From the NCBI GenBank assembly GCA_031963445.1, contig JASSUH010000001.1:1426001-1490000 (forward strand): a stretch of 64,000 nucleotides of DNA, read 5' to 3'. Below are positions 49,127-57,794 of the stretch, in pieces (the first letter of the stretch is position 1; each line of letters opens with the position of its first letter). The notes below the pieces were generated by a model that did no database searches, was not told the DNA's origin, and worked only from the letters and a program-made list of their open reading frames with translations. Position numbers and translations under genes: made by a program. The DNA comes from JASSUD01 sp031963445. GTDB taxonomy: Bacteria; Pseudomonadota; Gammaproteobacteria; Burkholderiales; Burkholderiaceae.

Positions 49127-50941
49127 TCATAGGATTGTGCGGCTGTCCGCGATGCTCCTATGAGTTCCTGTGCATAAAATGCCTGCAGCTTCAGCTATTT
49201 CATCTAGCTTTTTATCTTTGTCAGCCTTACTTAGAGAAGAATTTTCTATTTTCTGTTTCTTTGCTTTATAAGCATCATGTATTTTCCTAAAATCTCCTAT
49301 TATAGGAATTTCTAAAATGTCATAAGCTTCTTGGAATTTAGGAAATTCTTCGGCAATACGAACCAATTTTTGTTCGAATTTTGCTTTTTCTTCTTCTGAA
49401 GGAAAAGCTTTTTTATAGAAATTTGTTATTAAAAATTTTTGTTTAGGTCCAACCACATGCTTTAACTTTGTAGGTGACTTTTCTGTTTCGGAAGCAGAAA
49501 ATGTTTGCCCCCTCTCTAATCCTTGTCCCAAAAAGGGTGAGTTGTCTGATGTTCTACGCTTGATTGGCCTGCCTCTGTTTAGAATACTGAATGCCTTTGT
49601 ATCTCTACGCTCTGGTGGTTTGTCACTTTCTGGAACAGCGGATGTTTCTAAATATTTACGTTTTGTTGTAACCCCTACCTCTAAAACATTTTCTATAGAT
49701 GAAGAAAAACCTTCTTCAACTGCATTTGAAGTTTGCAAAATTGGTTGGCCTCCTTTGACTGATTTCAATAAAGATTGGCCGTCAGTACCTATCTGTTCAG
49801 CCAATTTTTTACGTAAATCCGTTTTATTATCAAGGCTTGGCCATACAACAGAGGAGGTGGTAGCTTCTGTTGTTCCACTTTGTAATGAGGAGGTTGGAGT
49901 TTGAGATGAGGCTGCAGGGGGAAAGGAAGAGGCTGTGCTGTTACTGTCATCTTCTTTTTGCTCCGTCAATTGCAGTTCAGATTGATCAGAATGTATCGAA
50001 ATCGAATCTTCTGATTTTTTTGAAGATTTTTGCTTATTCTTCCATGTAAGCATTTTAAAAAGACTTTTCCCGCTATTAAAGCCACGTTCCACTTCTTCAG
50101 TTAATTTCCCCCATATTTGACCTGTAACATTTCGGACATTTGAGAAATTTTTCTTTTTCTTCATAGTTGGTTCAGTTTCACTCTCAGGATATTTATCTAT
50201 TATTTGTGCTTCAAATTTAGATTCATGGTTAGAGCTACCAGTCGATTTTCCGGTATTTGAATGACTTGAAAGTAAAAAATTTTTTGAAGTTCCCTGATTA
50301 TTCGAGGAATCAGAAACGTCTAGGCTGAGTCGAGAATAACTTGATTGTATTGAGCTTTTTGAGCTCTCTGAAGAGCTTCGTCTACTCATAGGCAAGTTAG
50401 ATAATCTCTCTTTTTGATTATTGGATTCAAGATCATCATTTTTTATGCCTTGATGGAATTCAAGAGTTGCTATTGGTACTTCCATTTTCGTTGAGGGATT
50501 TTCCTTTTTCATCCCAAGTTCAGTTTCGTCGTCAGAATCCCCATCTACTGATAGCATGTCAAAGGTACTAACGTTGTCAAGATCGTCAGTCGATGTGCTG
50601 TTAGATGAATGAGTTGAAGATAAAGAAATTTGTGAGGTATTTGGATTACTAAAGAAATTATTTCTACTTATATTCGGGTTTTCCGATTCTTCAACAGATA
50701 TTAGCTCAGTAAAATCTGGAACTGCATTCTGGGTTAGAGTTTTCTGGGGCGCTATAGCCTCTGGATCATTGCCAGGAAAGGGCGAAAACTCAGAAAAAAT
50801 TCCGCTGTTTTTTTTATTTAGATTTGTAGATTCTGCTTTGCTTTTATATGAATGAGTTGACGATAGAGAAGTTTGTGAAGGGTTCGGACTATTCAAAGCT
50901 GAGCAATAAATTGAAGTCGTACGGCTGGATATCTCAGACAT
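49127..50941 (-). CDS. Large Ser-rich unknown protein with AT-hook and basic NLS-like motifs
   Basis: A 604-residue, low-G+C protein with no recognised family. The ATG at 50941 is preceded by GGAGGTAAGA and is preferred over one 12 bases upstream. The first ~260 residues are Ser/Asn/Thr-rich with a repeated segment (PSQTSLSSTHSYKS and TSQISLSSTHSSNS). Basic clusters MKKKKN (about 260) and TTKRKYLE follow, then RGRPIKRR at about 455-462, the core of an AT-hook. The C-terminal 110 residues are Lys/Glu-rich and helical (FYKKAFPSEEEKAKFEQKLV). It is inserted between rsmA and plsC. Composition fits a secreted host-nucleus-directed effector; this is inference. Confidence 0.6.
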   Translation of the reverse strand: MSEISSRTTSIYCSALNSPNPSQTSLSSTHSYKSKAESTNLNKKNSGIFSEFSPFPGNDPEAIAPQKTLTQNAVPDFTELISVEESENPNISRNNFFSNPNTSQISLSSTHSSNSTSTDDLDNVSTFDMLSVDGDSDDETELGMKKENPSTKMEVPIATLEFHQGIKNDDLESNNQKERLSNLPMSRRSSSESSKSSIQSSYSRLSLDVSDSSNNQGTSKNFLLSSHSNTGKSTGSSNHESKFEAQIIDKYPESETEPTMKKKKNFSNVRNVTGQIWGKLTEEVERGFNSGKSLFKMLTWKNKQKSSKKSEDSISIHSDQSELQLTEQKEDDSNSTASSFPPAASSQTPTSSLQSGTTEATTSSVVWPSLDNKTDLRKKLAEQIGTDGQSLLKSVKGGQPILQTSNAVEEGFSSSIENVLEVGVTTKRKYLETSAVPESDKPPERRDTKAFSILNRGRPIKRRTSDNSPFLGQGLERGQTFSASETEKSPTKLKHVVGPKQKFLITNFYKKAFPSEEEKAKFEQKLVRIAEEFPKFQEAYDILEIPIIGDFRKIHDAYKAKKQKIENSSLSKADKDKKLDEIAEAAGILCTGTHRSIADSRTIL

Positions 50942-51243
50942 TCTTACCTCCATTAAGAAACATCCAAAATCTCTTTTTACTCCTTAGATGCATTTTTTTC
51001 TGATAACGAACGAAATATGTTCTATATAAGCGAACGAATCTTCTTTAATTTCTCCAACTGTATATCAAGTAATAGGTTCAACAATAAGTGGGTTGAGCTT
51101 CTATCATCGCTTCGCTTGAAGGCGTATTTCTTGTTTGACTAGCAGGGCAGATAGCGGCTCGTTGCTTATAGCCTTATATCTTTGAATCAAAATTCATCAC
51201 CTGCGACTTTGGATTCCGCCACTCAGTGTAGAGCAGCATTGCG

Positions 51244-51978
51244 TCAATAAGCCGCAGGATCGATACGTCGCATTTCTGTTTCTATCCATTCTTCAACACG
51301 AGCATTAGCTTGGGCGACGCTTAGGCCTGTGGTGTCAATCGGTGGGCCGATTGAGATGGTGACAAGGCTTGGGTATTTGAGAAAGGAGTTACGTGGCCAA
51401 GCGTGACCGGCGTTATGAGCGATTGGAATAATTGGCACACCCGCATCTATGGCAAAACGTGCGCCACCAGTTTTGTAAGTACCTTGGCTGCCGGGTGGCA
51501 TGCGCGTACCTTCTGGAAAGAGAATCACCCAAGCGCCTTCGGCTAGGCGTGTTCGACCTTGTTGTAAAAGGGAATTGACTGCACGGTGAGTTTTTTTACG
51601 GTCAATGTGCACCATTTTGACCAGGCCCAAGACCCAGCCAAAAAATGGAATAAATAATACTTCACGTTTTAATACAAAGCACAACCTGCGCGGCAACAGT
51701 GCCGGCAAGGCAAGCGTTTCCCAGGCTGATTGATGTTTAACTAGGATGACTGCCGGGCCACTGGGCAAATTGTCAAAGCCTTGGACTTGGTAACGTATGC
51801 CATTGATAACGCGCAACATCCATAGTGTGACGCGACACCATGCTGCGATGGCTTGATAGCGACGTTGGATGGATAGAAATGGGAAGCTAAGTAAGCATGC
51901 AGTTCCATACGGAACCGTGAAAACGATTAAATAAATCGTAAAAATCAGCGAGCGGATAAATAAATTAAAACGATACAT
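51244..51978 (-). CDS. plsC: 1-acyl-sn-glycerol-3-phosphate acyltransferase
   Basis: A 244-residue membrane-bound acyltransferase that makes phosphatidic acid from lysophosphatidic acid. It has an N-terminal hydrophobic region (residues 8-32), the block I motif VKHQSAWETLALPALLPRRL (His then Glu in place of the usual HX4D), and the block III motif ILFPEGTRMPPGSQGTYKTG. It is followed downstream by effector-like DNA instead of rsmA-linked genes, but the plsC-gmhB pairing is conserved in relatives. Confidence 0.9.
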   Translation of the reverse strand: MYRFNLFIRSLIFTIYLIVFTVPYGTACLLSFPFLSIQRRYQAIAAWCRVTLWMLRVINGIRYQVQGFDNLPSGPAVILVKHQSAWETLALPALLPRRLCFVLKREVLFIPFFGWVLGLVKMVHIDRKKTHRAVNSLLQQGRTRLAEGAWVILFPEGTRMPPGSQGTYKTGGARFAIDAGVPIIPIAHNAGHAWPRNSFLKYPSLVTISIGPPIDTTGLSVAQANARVEEWIETEMRRIDPAAY

Positions 51979-52023
51979 AAGAGTTTTTTTGAGAGCAGCA
52001 GAAGATAGCTATCACCATCCTCT

Positions 52024-52080
52024 AGGGAAGCGCTGAATAAACCGATAGCGGCATTAAAAAAGCATGGTTTATTTAGCGCT
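52024..52080. repeat. Short inverted repeat, family C (small copy)
   Basis: AGGGAAGCGCTGAATAAACC and GGTTTATTTAGCGCT are inverted; only about 20 bases lie between. An internally deleted derivative located between plsC and gmhB. Confidence 0.75.
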
Positions 52081-52120
52081 ATTTATGATCAAGATGAGAA
52101 GCGGCTATAAAACGGTGGTT

Positions 52121-52684
52121 TTAATGTTTAATGCATGGCTGAGCAAGCAAAGCGAGCGTAAAAGCGGCTAAATCTTGATGCACCTGAACATCAGCCGGTA
52201 GGGCATTAGCTGCAGCGGTAGCTTGCCCTTTGCCTGTCAGCACTAAATGTGCAGGAAAACCCAATGCGGTAGCTGCTTCTAAATCTCGCTGTGCATCTCC
52301 CACTACAGGCGTTAGACGCGGTTCAATATTAAAGCGTTCAGCAATTGACTGCAGCATACCTGGTTTGGGTTTGCGGCAGCTGCAATTATCGTCGGGCGTA
52401 TGCGGACAAAAAAATATAGCTTCAATGCGCGCGCCCGTCGCTGCTGCAGCGCGATGCATTTTGGCATGAATCGCATTGAGGGTAGACATCTTAAACAAAG
52501 CGCGGCCAATGCCAGATTGATTCGACGCAATCACCACGCGATAACCTGCTTGATTAAGTTTGGCAATAGCCTCTAGGCTACCAGGAATGGGAATCCATTC
52601 TTCGGGCGACTTAATAAATTCGTCAGAGTCAAAATTGATCACGCCATCTCGATCTAAGATAACCAGTTTTTTGGTGGTGCTCAT
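52121..52684 (-). CDS. gmhB: D-glycero-beta-D-manno-heptose-1,7-bisphosphate 7-phosphatase
   Basis: A 187-residue HAD phosphatase of LPS core heptose synthesis. The nucleophile motif is LVILDRDGVINFDSDEFIKS, followed by VVIASNQSGIGR and the zinc-binding loop FFCPHTPDDNCSCRKPKPGM, with VVGDAQRDLEAATALG as the last motif. All catalytic residues are present. Together with lptD this indicates that a heptose-containing LPS core is likely made. Confidence 0.94.
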   Translation of the reverse strand: MSTTKKLVILDRDGVINFDSDEFIKSPEEWIPIPGSLEAIAKLNQAGYRVVIASNQSGIGRALFKMSTLNAIHAKMHRAAAATGARIEAIFFCPHTPDDNCSCRKPKPGMLQSIAERFNIEPRLTPVVGDAQRDLEAATALGFPAHLVLTGKGQATAAANALPADVQVHQDLAAFTLALLAQPCIKH

Positions 52685-52750
52685 GACTTTTTCAAAGGCT
52701 GATAAAAATTCGCATTAATTCTGAGTTGCTAGACAGAACCTCATTTGCCT

Positions 52751-52852
52751 AGAGGGCGCTGAATAAATTGGGAGCAAGGAATGCCGGTACAGATAGTACC
52801 TGTAGCACAGCAAGGAAAAATGACGCTGCTCCCAGTCTATTCCGCGTTTTCT
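52751..52852. repeat. Short inverted repeat, family C (copy at 52.8 kb)
   Basis: AGAGGGCGCTGAATAAATTG and CAGTCTATTCCGCGTTTTCT are inverted imperfect termini; the interior contains GCAAGGAATGCCGGTACAGA. It lies directly downstream of exbB, where exbD would be expected. Confidence 0.75.
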
Positions 52853-52911
52853 AAATAGAGCGCAATCATTAATAAGGGCTAAGTTTAGTTTGATGCGGTG
52901 CAGTACACAAG

Positions 52912-53607
52912 CTATGAAATGGGAATGGGGCGACGGCTGACTACAAAATAAACATGCAACCGCTGCGCATATCGGTTCAATTTGTTGATGATGACTTTAT
53001 CAGTAGAGGTAAATAGCTTGTAGGCGAGCACCGCCGGAATAGCGACAAATAGACCGCCGGCCGTCAGCATGAGTGCCTCACCAAGCGGCCAGGTAAACTG
53101 TTCTAGCGCAGTAAATCGATTAGTGCCTGGAGCAAATAAATCTTGGGAGATGCCGATGACTGTCCCAAAAAGGCCAATAAAAGGAGCGCTTAAGCCAATT
53201 AACGAAAGTATGCGTAGGCCGCGTTGTAATTGCAGCACGCTATCGTTGCGTACTTGAGTTAAGCAACGGATGAGCCATTCACTTAAATCAGGATGTTGCT
53301 GCTTGTGAGGCTGGTTTTGATAATGATCGAAAGCAACTTGGGCTGCATACGCCAGCGCTAAGAAGGGGTTGGTATTGATTGTATTGAATGGCTTGCGCTT
53401 TTCTTTAAGGAGCAGAGAGGGTAAATCAATCTTCTGCGCCTGTTTTGCAAGTCGAGTTATACGCCATAAATCACAGCCTTTGATGATGATAACGCTCCAT
53501 GACAAGATCGACATGCTGAGTAGCAGCAGCGCTATAACATGCGTTGCAGAATTGTCTTGGTGCCAGGTGTGCGCTAAGTTGTAGTGCGGCATGGTGTTTT
53601 CTTGCAA
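52912..53607 (-). CDS. exbB: TonB-system proton channel subunit ExbB
   Basis: A 231-residue MotA/TolQ/ExbB-family inner-membrane protein that energises TonB. Three hydrophobic segments are seen: about 22-42 (VIALLLLSMSILSWSVIIIK), 130-155 (ILSLIGLSAPFIGLFGTVIG) and 170-195 (LGEALMLTAGGLFVAIPAVL). It follows tonB by 87 bases. A second in-frame ATG at 53592 may be the true start. The usual partner exbD is not found downstream. Alternative assignment TolQ is less likely because of the tonB and bfd neighbours. Confidence 0.88.
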   Translation of the reverse strand: MQENTMPHYNLAHTWHQDNSATHVIALLLLSMSILSWSVIIIKGCDLWRITRLAKQAQKIDLPSLLLKEKRKPFNTINTNPFLALAYAAQVAFDHYQNQPHKQQHPDLSEWLIRCLTQVRNDSVLQLQRGLRILSLIGLSAPFIGLFGTVIGISQDLFAPGTNRFTALEQFTWPLGEALMLTAGGLFVAIPAVLAYKLFTSTDKVIINKLNRYAQRLHVYFVVSRRPIPIS

Positions 53608-53694
53608 GATTATGTTGGAATAAAAGATTGCTAAGGAGTTTCTGCGTAACCTTTGCTAGAAAGCATGATATTGCTCTTGTTCGTTTAGTATTTT

Positions 53695-54348
53695 TTAATT
53701 GAGCAAGCTAAATTTGAAACGGAGATTAACGGCCGCACGCAGAGGTTGCCCGTTCAATTGGTAAGGATGGCAAGTACTTGCGAGTGCGGCTTCGCGTGCG
53801 GCGTAATCGAGTCGATTAGAACCGCTGCTTTGTATAACAGTGGCTTGTTCGATCGCGCCGTATGCGCTGACCACGATCCGAATTAGGGCCGTGCCTGCTT
53901 CTTCGTGCCGTCGAGCTAATATCGGATAGCGTGGTTGTGCAATGCTGCAATCAAGATGATGTACGGTATGGAGTAACTTAGGCGAAGCGCTTGTGAATGC
54001 GACTTTATTGTTTGGTGATGACTTTGAAGTTTGGGTAGGAGAGGGCGTAGAGCCTGGCATAGCAAACTTCGAGGCAGCAGGTTGTTTAGTGCGAACAGTA
54101 GATTGCACGATTTTGTTTTGAGCTAGGCGGGACGTAGGAGGGCGCTTTATAGAGGTCGCTTGCCTATCTGTTTGCTGCAGCGGTGTAGTGTTTAAGAACG
54201 TAGCCGTGATCGGGTGTGCGACAGAAATGGGAGTAAGAGGTGAAGTTAAATCAGTGCGAGGCGTAGTCCATAACACTGTTAACAGCATCAAATGAGCGGC
54301 AGTAACGAATAGAAGGGGGTAGATAACAGGTAAATGCGTTTGGCGCAT
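53695..54348 (-). CDS. tonB: TonB energy-transducing protein
   Basis: A 217-residue periplasm-spanning protein. The N-terminal anchor helix is at residues 8-29 (VIYPLLFVTAAHLMLLTVLW). A Pro/Thr/Ser/Lys-rich periplasmic linker runs to about 130, and a C-terminal TonB domain follows (RYPILARRHEEAGTALIRIV, QSSGSNRLDYAAREAALAST). It couples the proton gradient to outer-membrane iron receptors. It lies between bfd and exbB, matching the Burkholderia iron locus; Fur control is suggested by the box upstream of bfd. Confidence 0.88.
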   Translation of the reverse strand: MRQTHLPVIYPLLFVTAAHLMLLTVLWTTPRTDLTSPLTPISVAHPITATFLNTTPLQQTDRQATSIKRPPTSRLAQNKIVQSTVRTKQPAASKFAMPGSTPSPTQTSKSSPNNKVAFTSASPKLLHTVHHLDCSIAQPRYPILARRHEEAGTALIRIVVSAYGAIEQATVIQSSGSNRLDYAAREAALASTCHPYQLNGQPLRAAVNLRFKFSLLN

Positions 54349-54385
54349 AGTTTTATCAAGCTTGCTTAATCAATTGAATATCTAC

Positions 54386-54646
54386 TTAAATGCTTCTGCG
54401 AGGCTGGAAGAAAACCGTATTGTAGGGCTTAGGTGGGAATGTCAGTGAGCAACAGCTTGCCTTATCAGCTTTATCATTGTCGCAGCCTAGCTCGTCAGCG
54501 AGTATTTCGCGTGCCATAGGCTCGCATTTTCCGCAGCACAGCGCGACACCTAGCTCAAACTGCAGCGCATCAAAAGAATCTGCGCCTTCTGAAATGGCGG
54601 TTCGCAAGCGCCTTTCTGTCACCGAATTGCAAATACAAACAATCAT
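54386..54646 (-). CDS. bfd: Bacterioferritin-associated ferredoxin Bfd
   Basis: An 86-residue [2Fe-2S] protein that reduces bacterioferritin to release iron under starvation. The cysteines are MIVCICNSVTERRLR and ALCCGKCEPMA. The family core is about 65 residues, so the last 20 are an extension. It is immediately downstream (38 bases between genes) of the tonB direction start and upstream of tonB in transcription order. A Fur box lies 20 bases before its start, and bfr, its partner, is 1.3 kb away. Confidence 0.93.
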   Translation of the reverse strand: MIVCICNSVTERRLRTAISEGADSFDALQFELGVALCCGKCEPMAREILADELGCDNDKADKASCCSLTFPPKPYNTVFFQPRRSI

Positions 54647-54665
54647 GATTAGGCTAAATTAGATT

Positions 54666-54690
54666 GTGAATGAAAATAATTATTATTCAC
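54666..54690 (-). promoter_or_regulatory. Fur box upstream of bfd
   Basis: GTGAATGAAAATAATTATTA-TTCAC is a 25-base near-palindrome rich in the GATAAT-like hexamers of the Fur consensus. It lies 20 bases upstream of bfd, in the promoter of the bfd-tonB-exbB operon. Iron repression is inferred. Confidence 0.7.
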
Positions 54691-54784
54691 AAAATGGAAT
54701 TTAGCAAGATTTTTTTGAGAGACTGTAGTGTAGGCTGTTGATTTTGTTTGAATATTTGAATAAATGAGGCACTTATCGTTTTCT

Positions 54785-54970
54785 CAGAGCCTGTTCAAAA
54801 TCTTCAAAAGTGGGTTGTGTTGGGGTTCCTTCGTCACCCCAACCTACGAAAAATGCCAAAAAATTGTAGGTTGGGGTGACGAAGGAACCCCAACGTGTGC
54901 ATCAATGCCTCTATTGGATCTTCTGAAAGACCTAGTGTGGACTCTTAGAAAGATCCTGAACAGATCCTTA
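54785..54970. repeat. MITE-like repeat, family A (copy 6, nearly complete)
   Basis: Left terminus CAGAGCCTGTTCAAAATCTT, inner palindrome TTGGGGTTCCTTCGTCACCC ... CCTACGAAAAATGCCAAAAA ... GGTTGGGGTGACGAAGGAAC, and right terminus AGATCCTGAACAGATCCTTA. The region between core and right end differs from copy 3. It fills the gap between the bfd promoter and murI. Confidence 0.88.
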
Positions 54971-55052
54971 GAATCAGCAGAGGTTTTTTAATCGCTGACT
55001 TTTAAGTAATTTGCAGCAAATTTATTGAGGTGAAGAAAAGACAATCACTCTT

Positions 55053-55886
55053 TTATGGAGTGAACTGAGGGGCAGGAATATTGATGCATTCAACTTCAGC
55101 CTCGGGCAAATTGAGTTCTTGATGAAGCAGCGTGGGCAAGCTTGAATGGCTAGCGCTTGAACAAAAGCGCAACAGTGGCTGCGTTTGATGAGAAGTGTGC
55201 AGCTGATACTCACTAAGCTGTTTATCAAGCTGACGAGCGATGGCCTCTCCTGTTTCAATTAAAGTTAGGCGCTCACCAACAATGTGGCGGATGGCATCGC
55301 TTAGAAAAGTATAGTGGGTTGAGCCAAGCACCAGTGTATCAGCGCCTGCTGCAAGCATTGGGGTAAGGTAGGTTCGAAGTAAAGAGATAACGCTAGAGGA
55401 TCGAGTATCACCACTTTCAATGGCCTCGACCAGGCCATGACCTGCTTGGCAGATAAATAGACAAGCAGGGGTATATTGCGCTAACAGATGGCGAAATTTT
55501 GCACTCTGTAGTGTGCTGGCTGTAGCTAAAACACCCACAACACCAGTCACTGACTGCTGTGCTGCTAATTTAAGGCCGGGTTCAACACCAATAATCGGTA
55601 CCTTAAATTCATCTCTGAGTAAGGCGATGGTATGCACCGTTGCCGTATTGCAAGCAACCACAACTGCTTTGGCCCGAGCTTTGATTAACCAGCGGCTAAT
55701 TGAGCGTGTCCGTTGGATAATAAAATCATCAGAACGCTTTCCGTAAGGCGCGTAATGCGAGTCCGCAAAATAAATTAACGATTCGTGAGGCAGCCGAGTG
55801 CGAATCGCACGCCATACGGACAAGCCGCCTACGCCTGAGTCAAAGATGCCAATCGGCGCATCATTTAGCAAAGCAAGATCAGGCAT
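55053..55886 (-). CDS. murI: Glutamate racemase, second catalytic cysteine replaced by serine
   Basis: A 277-residue MurI-family protein that interconverts L- and D-glutamate for peptidoglycan. The N-terminal IGIFDSGVGGLSVWRAIRTR motif and the first catalytic cysteine (VVVACNTATVHT, Cys79) are intact. At the second catalytic site, normally GCTHY, the sequence is VLGSTHYTFL with a TCA serine codon at residue 189 (55320-55322). Racemases use two cysteines, one for each direction of proton transfer. The enzyme may be impaired or altered. Length is otherwise normal. It is upstream of nothing co-directional except repeat DNA; bfr precedes it on the same strand. Confidence 0.92.
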   Translation of the reverse strand: MPDLALLNDAPIGIFDSGVGGLSVWRAIRTRLPHESLIYFADSHYAPYGKRSDDFIIQRTRSISRWLIKARAKAVVVACNTATVHTIALLRDEFKVPIIGVEPGLKLAAQQSVTGVVGVLATASTLQSAKFRHLLAQYTPACLFICQAGHGLVEAIESGDTRSSSVISLLRTYLTPMLAAGADTLVLGSTHYTFLSDAIRHIVGERLTLIETGEAIARQLDKQLSEYQLHTSHQTQPLLRFCSSASHSSLPTLLHQELNLPEAEVECINIPAPQFTP

Positions 55887-55931
55887 AAGAAGACTTGAGA
55901 AATAAAAAGAGGCAGGGGCAAGCGGCCAAAG

Positions 55932-56408
55932 TTAGGCCGCAGCTTCCATATTGGATTGCATATAATTTTGTATGCCAATCTTATCGACCAGATCAAGTTG
56001 TGTTTCAAGCCAATCGATATGCTCTTCAGTGTCGTTCAAAATCGACGCAAAAATATCGCGCGAAACAAAATCACGTACAGATTCGCAGTAAGCGATAGCT
56101 TCTTTACAAGTGCTTTGCGAAATCCGCTCAAGCTGTAAATCGCTTTGTAGAATCTCTTGAGTATGCTCACCGATCATGAGCTTGTGTAGATCCTGCAAGT
56201 TAGGCAAGCCGTCAACCATAAAGATGCGCTTGATAAGTAAGTCTGCGTGTTTCATTTCGCCAATCGACTCATCATATTCATACTTACCAAGCTTATTTAA
56301 GCCCCAATGCTCATACATACGCGCATGCAGAAAATACTGATTGATCGCAGTTAACTCATTTTTGAGCTGCGCATTCAGATAATCGATGACTTTTTTATCG
56401 CTTTGCAT
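55932..56408 (-). CDS. bfr: Bacterioferritin
   Basis: A 158-residue haem-containing ferritin that stores iron as a 24-mer. Ferroxidase ligands lie in LKNELTAINQYFLHARMYEH and SIGEMKHADLLIKRIF (with the haem-ligand methionine in EMKHAD), and in the second half in AIAYCESVRDFVSRDIFASI and DTEEHIDWLETQL. All are intact and length is standard. It starts at the ATG preceded by AAAGGAAATT. With bfd nearby, it makes an iron storage and release pair. Confidence 0.96.
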   Translation of the reverse strand: MQSDKKVIDYLNAQLKNELTAINQYFLHARMYEHWGLNKLGKYEYDESIGEMKHADLLIKRIFMVDGLPNLQDLHKLMIGEHTQEILQSDLQLERISQSTCKEAIAYCESVRDFVSRDIFASILNDTEEHIDWLETQLDLVDKIGIQNYMQSNMEAAA

Positions 56409-56596
56409 GAAATTTCCTTTGATGAGATTTTTTGAGATTCAATAATAAGGGAAAAAGAAAGTCAACTGGGCAAACGGCGAATAATAGCGAAGCTATGCAG
56501 CAGTGCCTATCGCCTAGTTTGGAGCGTCACAGCATTTTTTTACATATTAACGCACGAAATATTGCAAATAGATGTAGAAGATGCAGAGGGGTTTGC

Positions 56597-56602
56597 TATA
56601 AT
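56597..56602 (+). promoter_or_regulatory. -10 element of tRNA-Ser promoter
   Basis: TATAAT, 10 bases before the tRNA-Ser gene. No good -35 hexamer was seen at 16-18 bases upstream. Confidence 0.6.
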
Positions 56603-56612
56603 CGCGGCCTTC

Positions 56613-56703
56613 GGAGAGATGGATGAGTGGCTTAAGTCGCACGCCTGGAAAGCGTGTATAGGTTAATAACCTATCGGGGGTTCGAATCCCCCTCTCTCCG
56701 CCA
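56613..56703 (+). tRNA. tRNA-Ser (GGA)
   Basis: A 91-base class II tRNA. Acceptor stem GGAGAGA pairs with TCTCTCC, discriminator G, encoded CCA. The anticodon loop CTGGAAA gives GGA. The long variable arm TATAGGTTAATAACCTATC is a hairpin, as expected for serine, and the T loop is TTCGAAT. Confidence 0.98.
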
Positions 56704-56745
56704 GTACATTACACAGAGCGACACAAAGTGCTTCTGCTTTACACG

Positions 56746-56780
56746 AAACCCGAATAGCCATAAGGCTCTTCGGGTTTTTT
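56746..56780 (+). terminator. Rho-independent terminator after tRNA-Ser
   Basis: AAACCCGAATAGCC-ATAA-GGCTCTTCGGG followed by TTTTTT; a stem of about 12 pairs with small mismatches. Confidence 0.85.
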
Positions 56781-56937
56781 GTTCTTTACAGTGCTGCTCC
56801 GTTACTCCCTGCAGCACGTAAGGAATATGAGTCACTTTTAGGTATGTTACTCATATGTCTTAAAAAGTTACTCATGCGCAGAGCAAGATGTCGTTAACAG
56901 ATTATTCGTAGCGCAAAGTCTGCAGATAGCAGATGCG

Positions 56938-57662
56938 TTAGGGCTGTTTGTCGTGATGATGATCGAAGATACGCACCAACGCAATGCCTTCCATCAATTG
57001 GAATATCCATCGCAAGGTGGGTGTGCTGGTGGATTTGCCCAGTTGATTGTGCAGGGCGTCAGCACAGGCCTTGAGTTTGGCATGCACCTGAAATTGTGCG
57101 AGGTTGTAGACCAACAGGCATAAGGTCATCACCATTATCAATGCAGCAATACGCTGTGGCGATTTTAAAAAGAGCGCGCCAGCCAAGAAGTCTGGATTTT
57201 TCAAAAAACGAAAGCCGTTCTCAATTGTTTGCTGAGCTTTGTAATCGGTGAGAATACGCTTGTCGGGGTAAGTTTGCTTGGCCCATACTGTGCTATCGCA
57301 TCCAATGCGTCCCCCAACGCATCATCATTCAAATGCCTGGCCTCAATCCCAGGCCCTAATAAAACTTCCACGGGCTTGCTTTCAAAAAACTGCGGCGTCA
57401 AATACAGTCGACGGTTCGTAAATCCCAGTCCATTTAGAATCATCGCAACACATGCTGTGTCATAGCTGACAATCCGTCCAGGGTGACGACTCAAACGCTT
57501 ATCTATCCTCTGCGCAAGTTGCAAATCCGGGCATTGCGATGCGACCAAGCCATGATGATCTAGCACATGTTTGATGATTGCTGGTGCCCCTTGCCCCCAT
57601 CGCCCGACCCCTGAAAAATCAAACGGCCATCTCAACATGATCCAATTTAAATTTCGCGTCAC
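56938..57662 (-). pseudogene. IS1634-family transposase remnant with internal deletion
   Basis: Two reading frames (57662-57201 and 57204-56938) are fragments of one transposase. The first holds the N-terminal domain (HGLVASQCPDLQLAQRIDKR, LNGLGFTNRRLYLTPQFF, LLGPGIEARHLNDDALGDAL). The second holds the C-terminal end (KNPDFLAGALFLKSPQRIAA, LCLLVYNLAQFQ). Between them the second frame reads back upstream as AKQTYPDKRILTDYKAQQTI, joining directly after QYG at about 57290. The central DDE catalytic part is therefore deleted and the frame is shifted. It cannot be active. No flanking terminal inverted repeats were located. Family placement is by recognition of conserved segments. Confidence 0.8.
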
Positions 57663-57794
57663 ACTCGCGCACGTCTTGTTCAGTTGGCATCAACTCTTTT
57701 AATTGCGCTGGTGTTCCATTTCCTTAAGAAAAAACATTAAAGATAGGCATGAAACTTGCCCCTTCATGATTTCTATTAACTTCGTATAGAAGTA

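Noticed and set aside
56938..57662. Two separate hypothetical genes
   Set aside because: Both are parts of one IS1634-type transposase joined by a deletion and frameshift.
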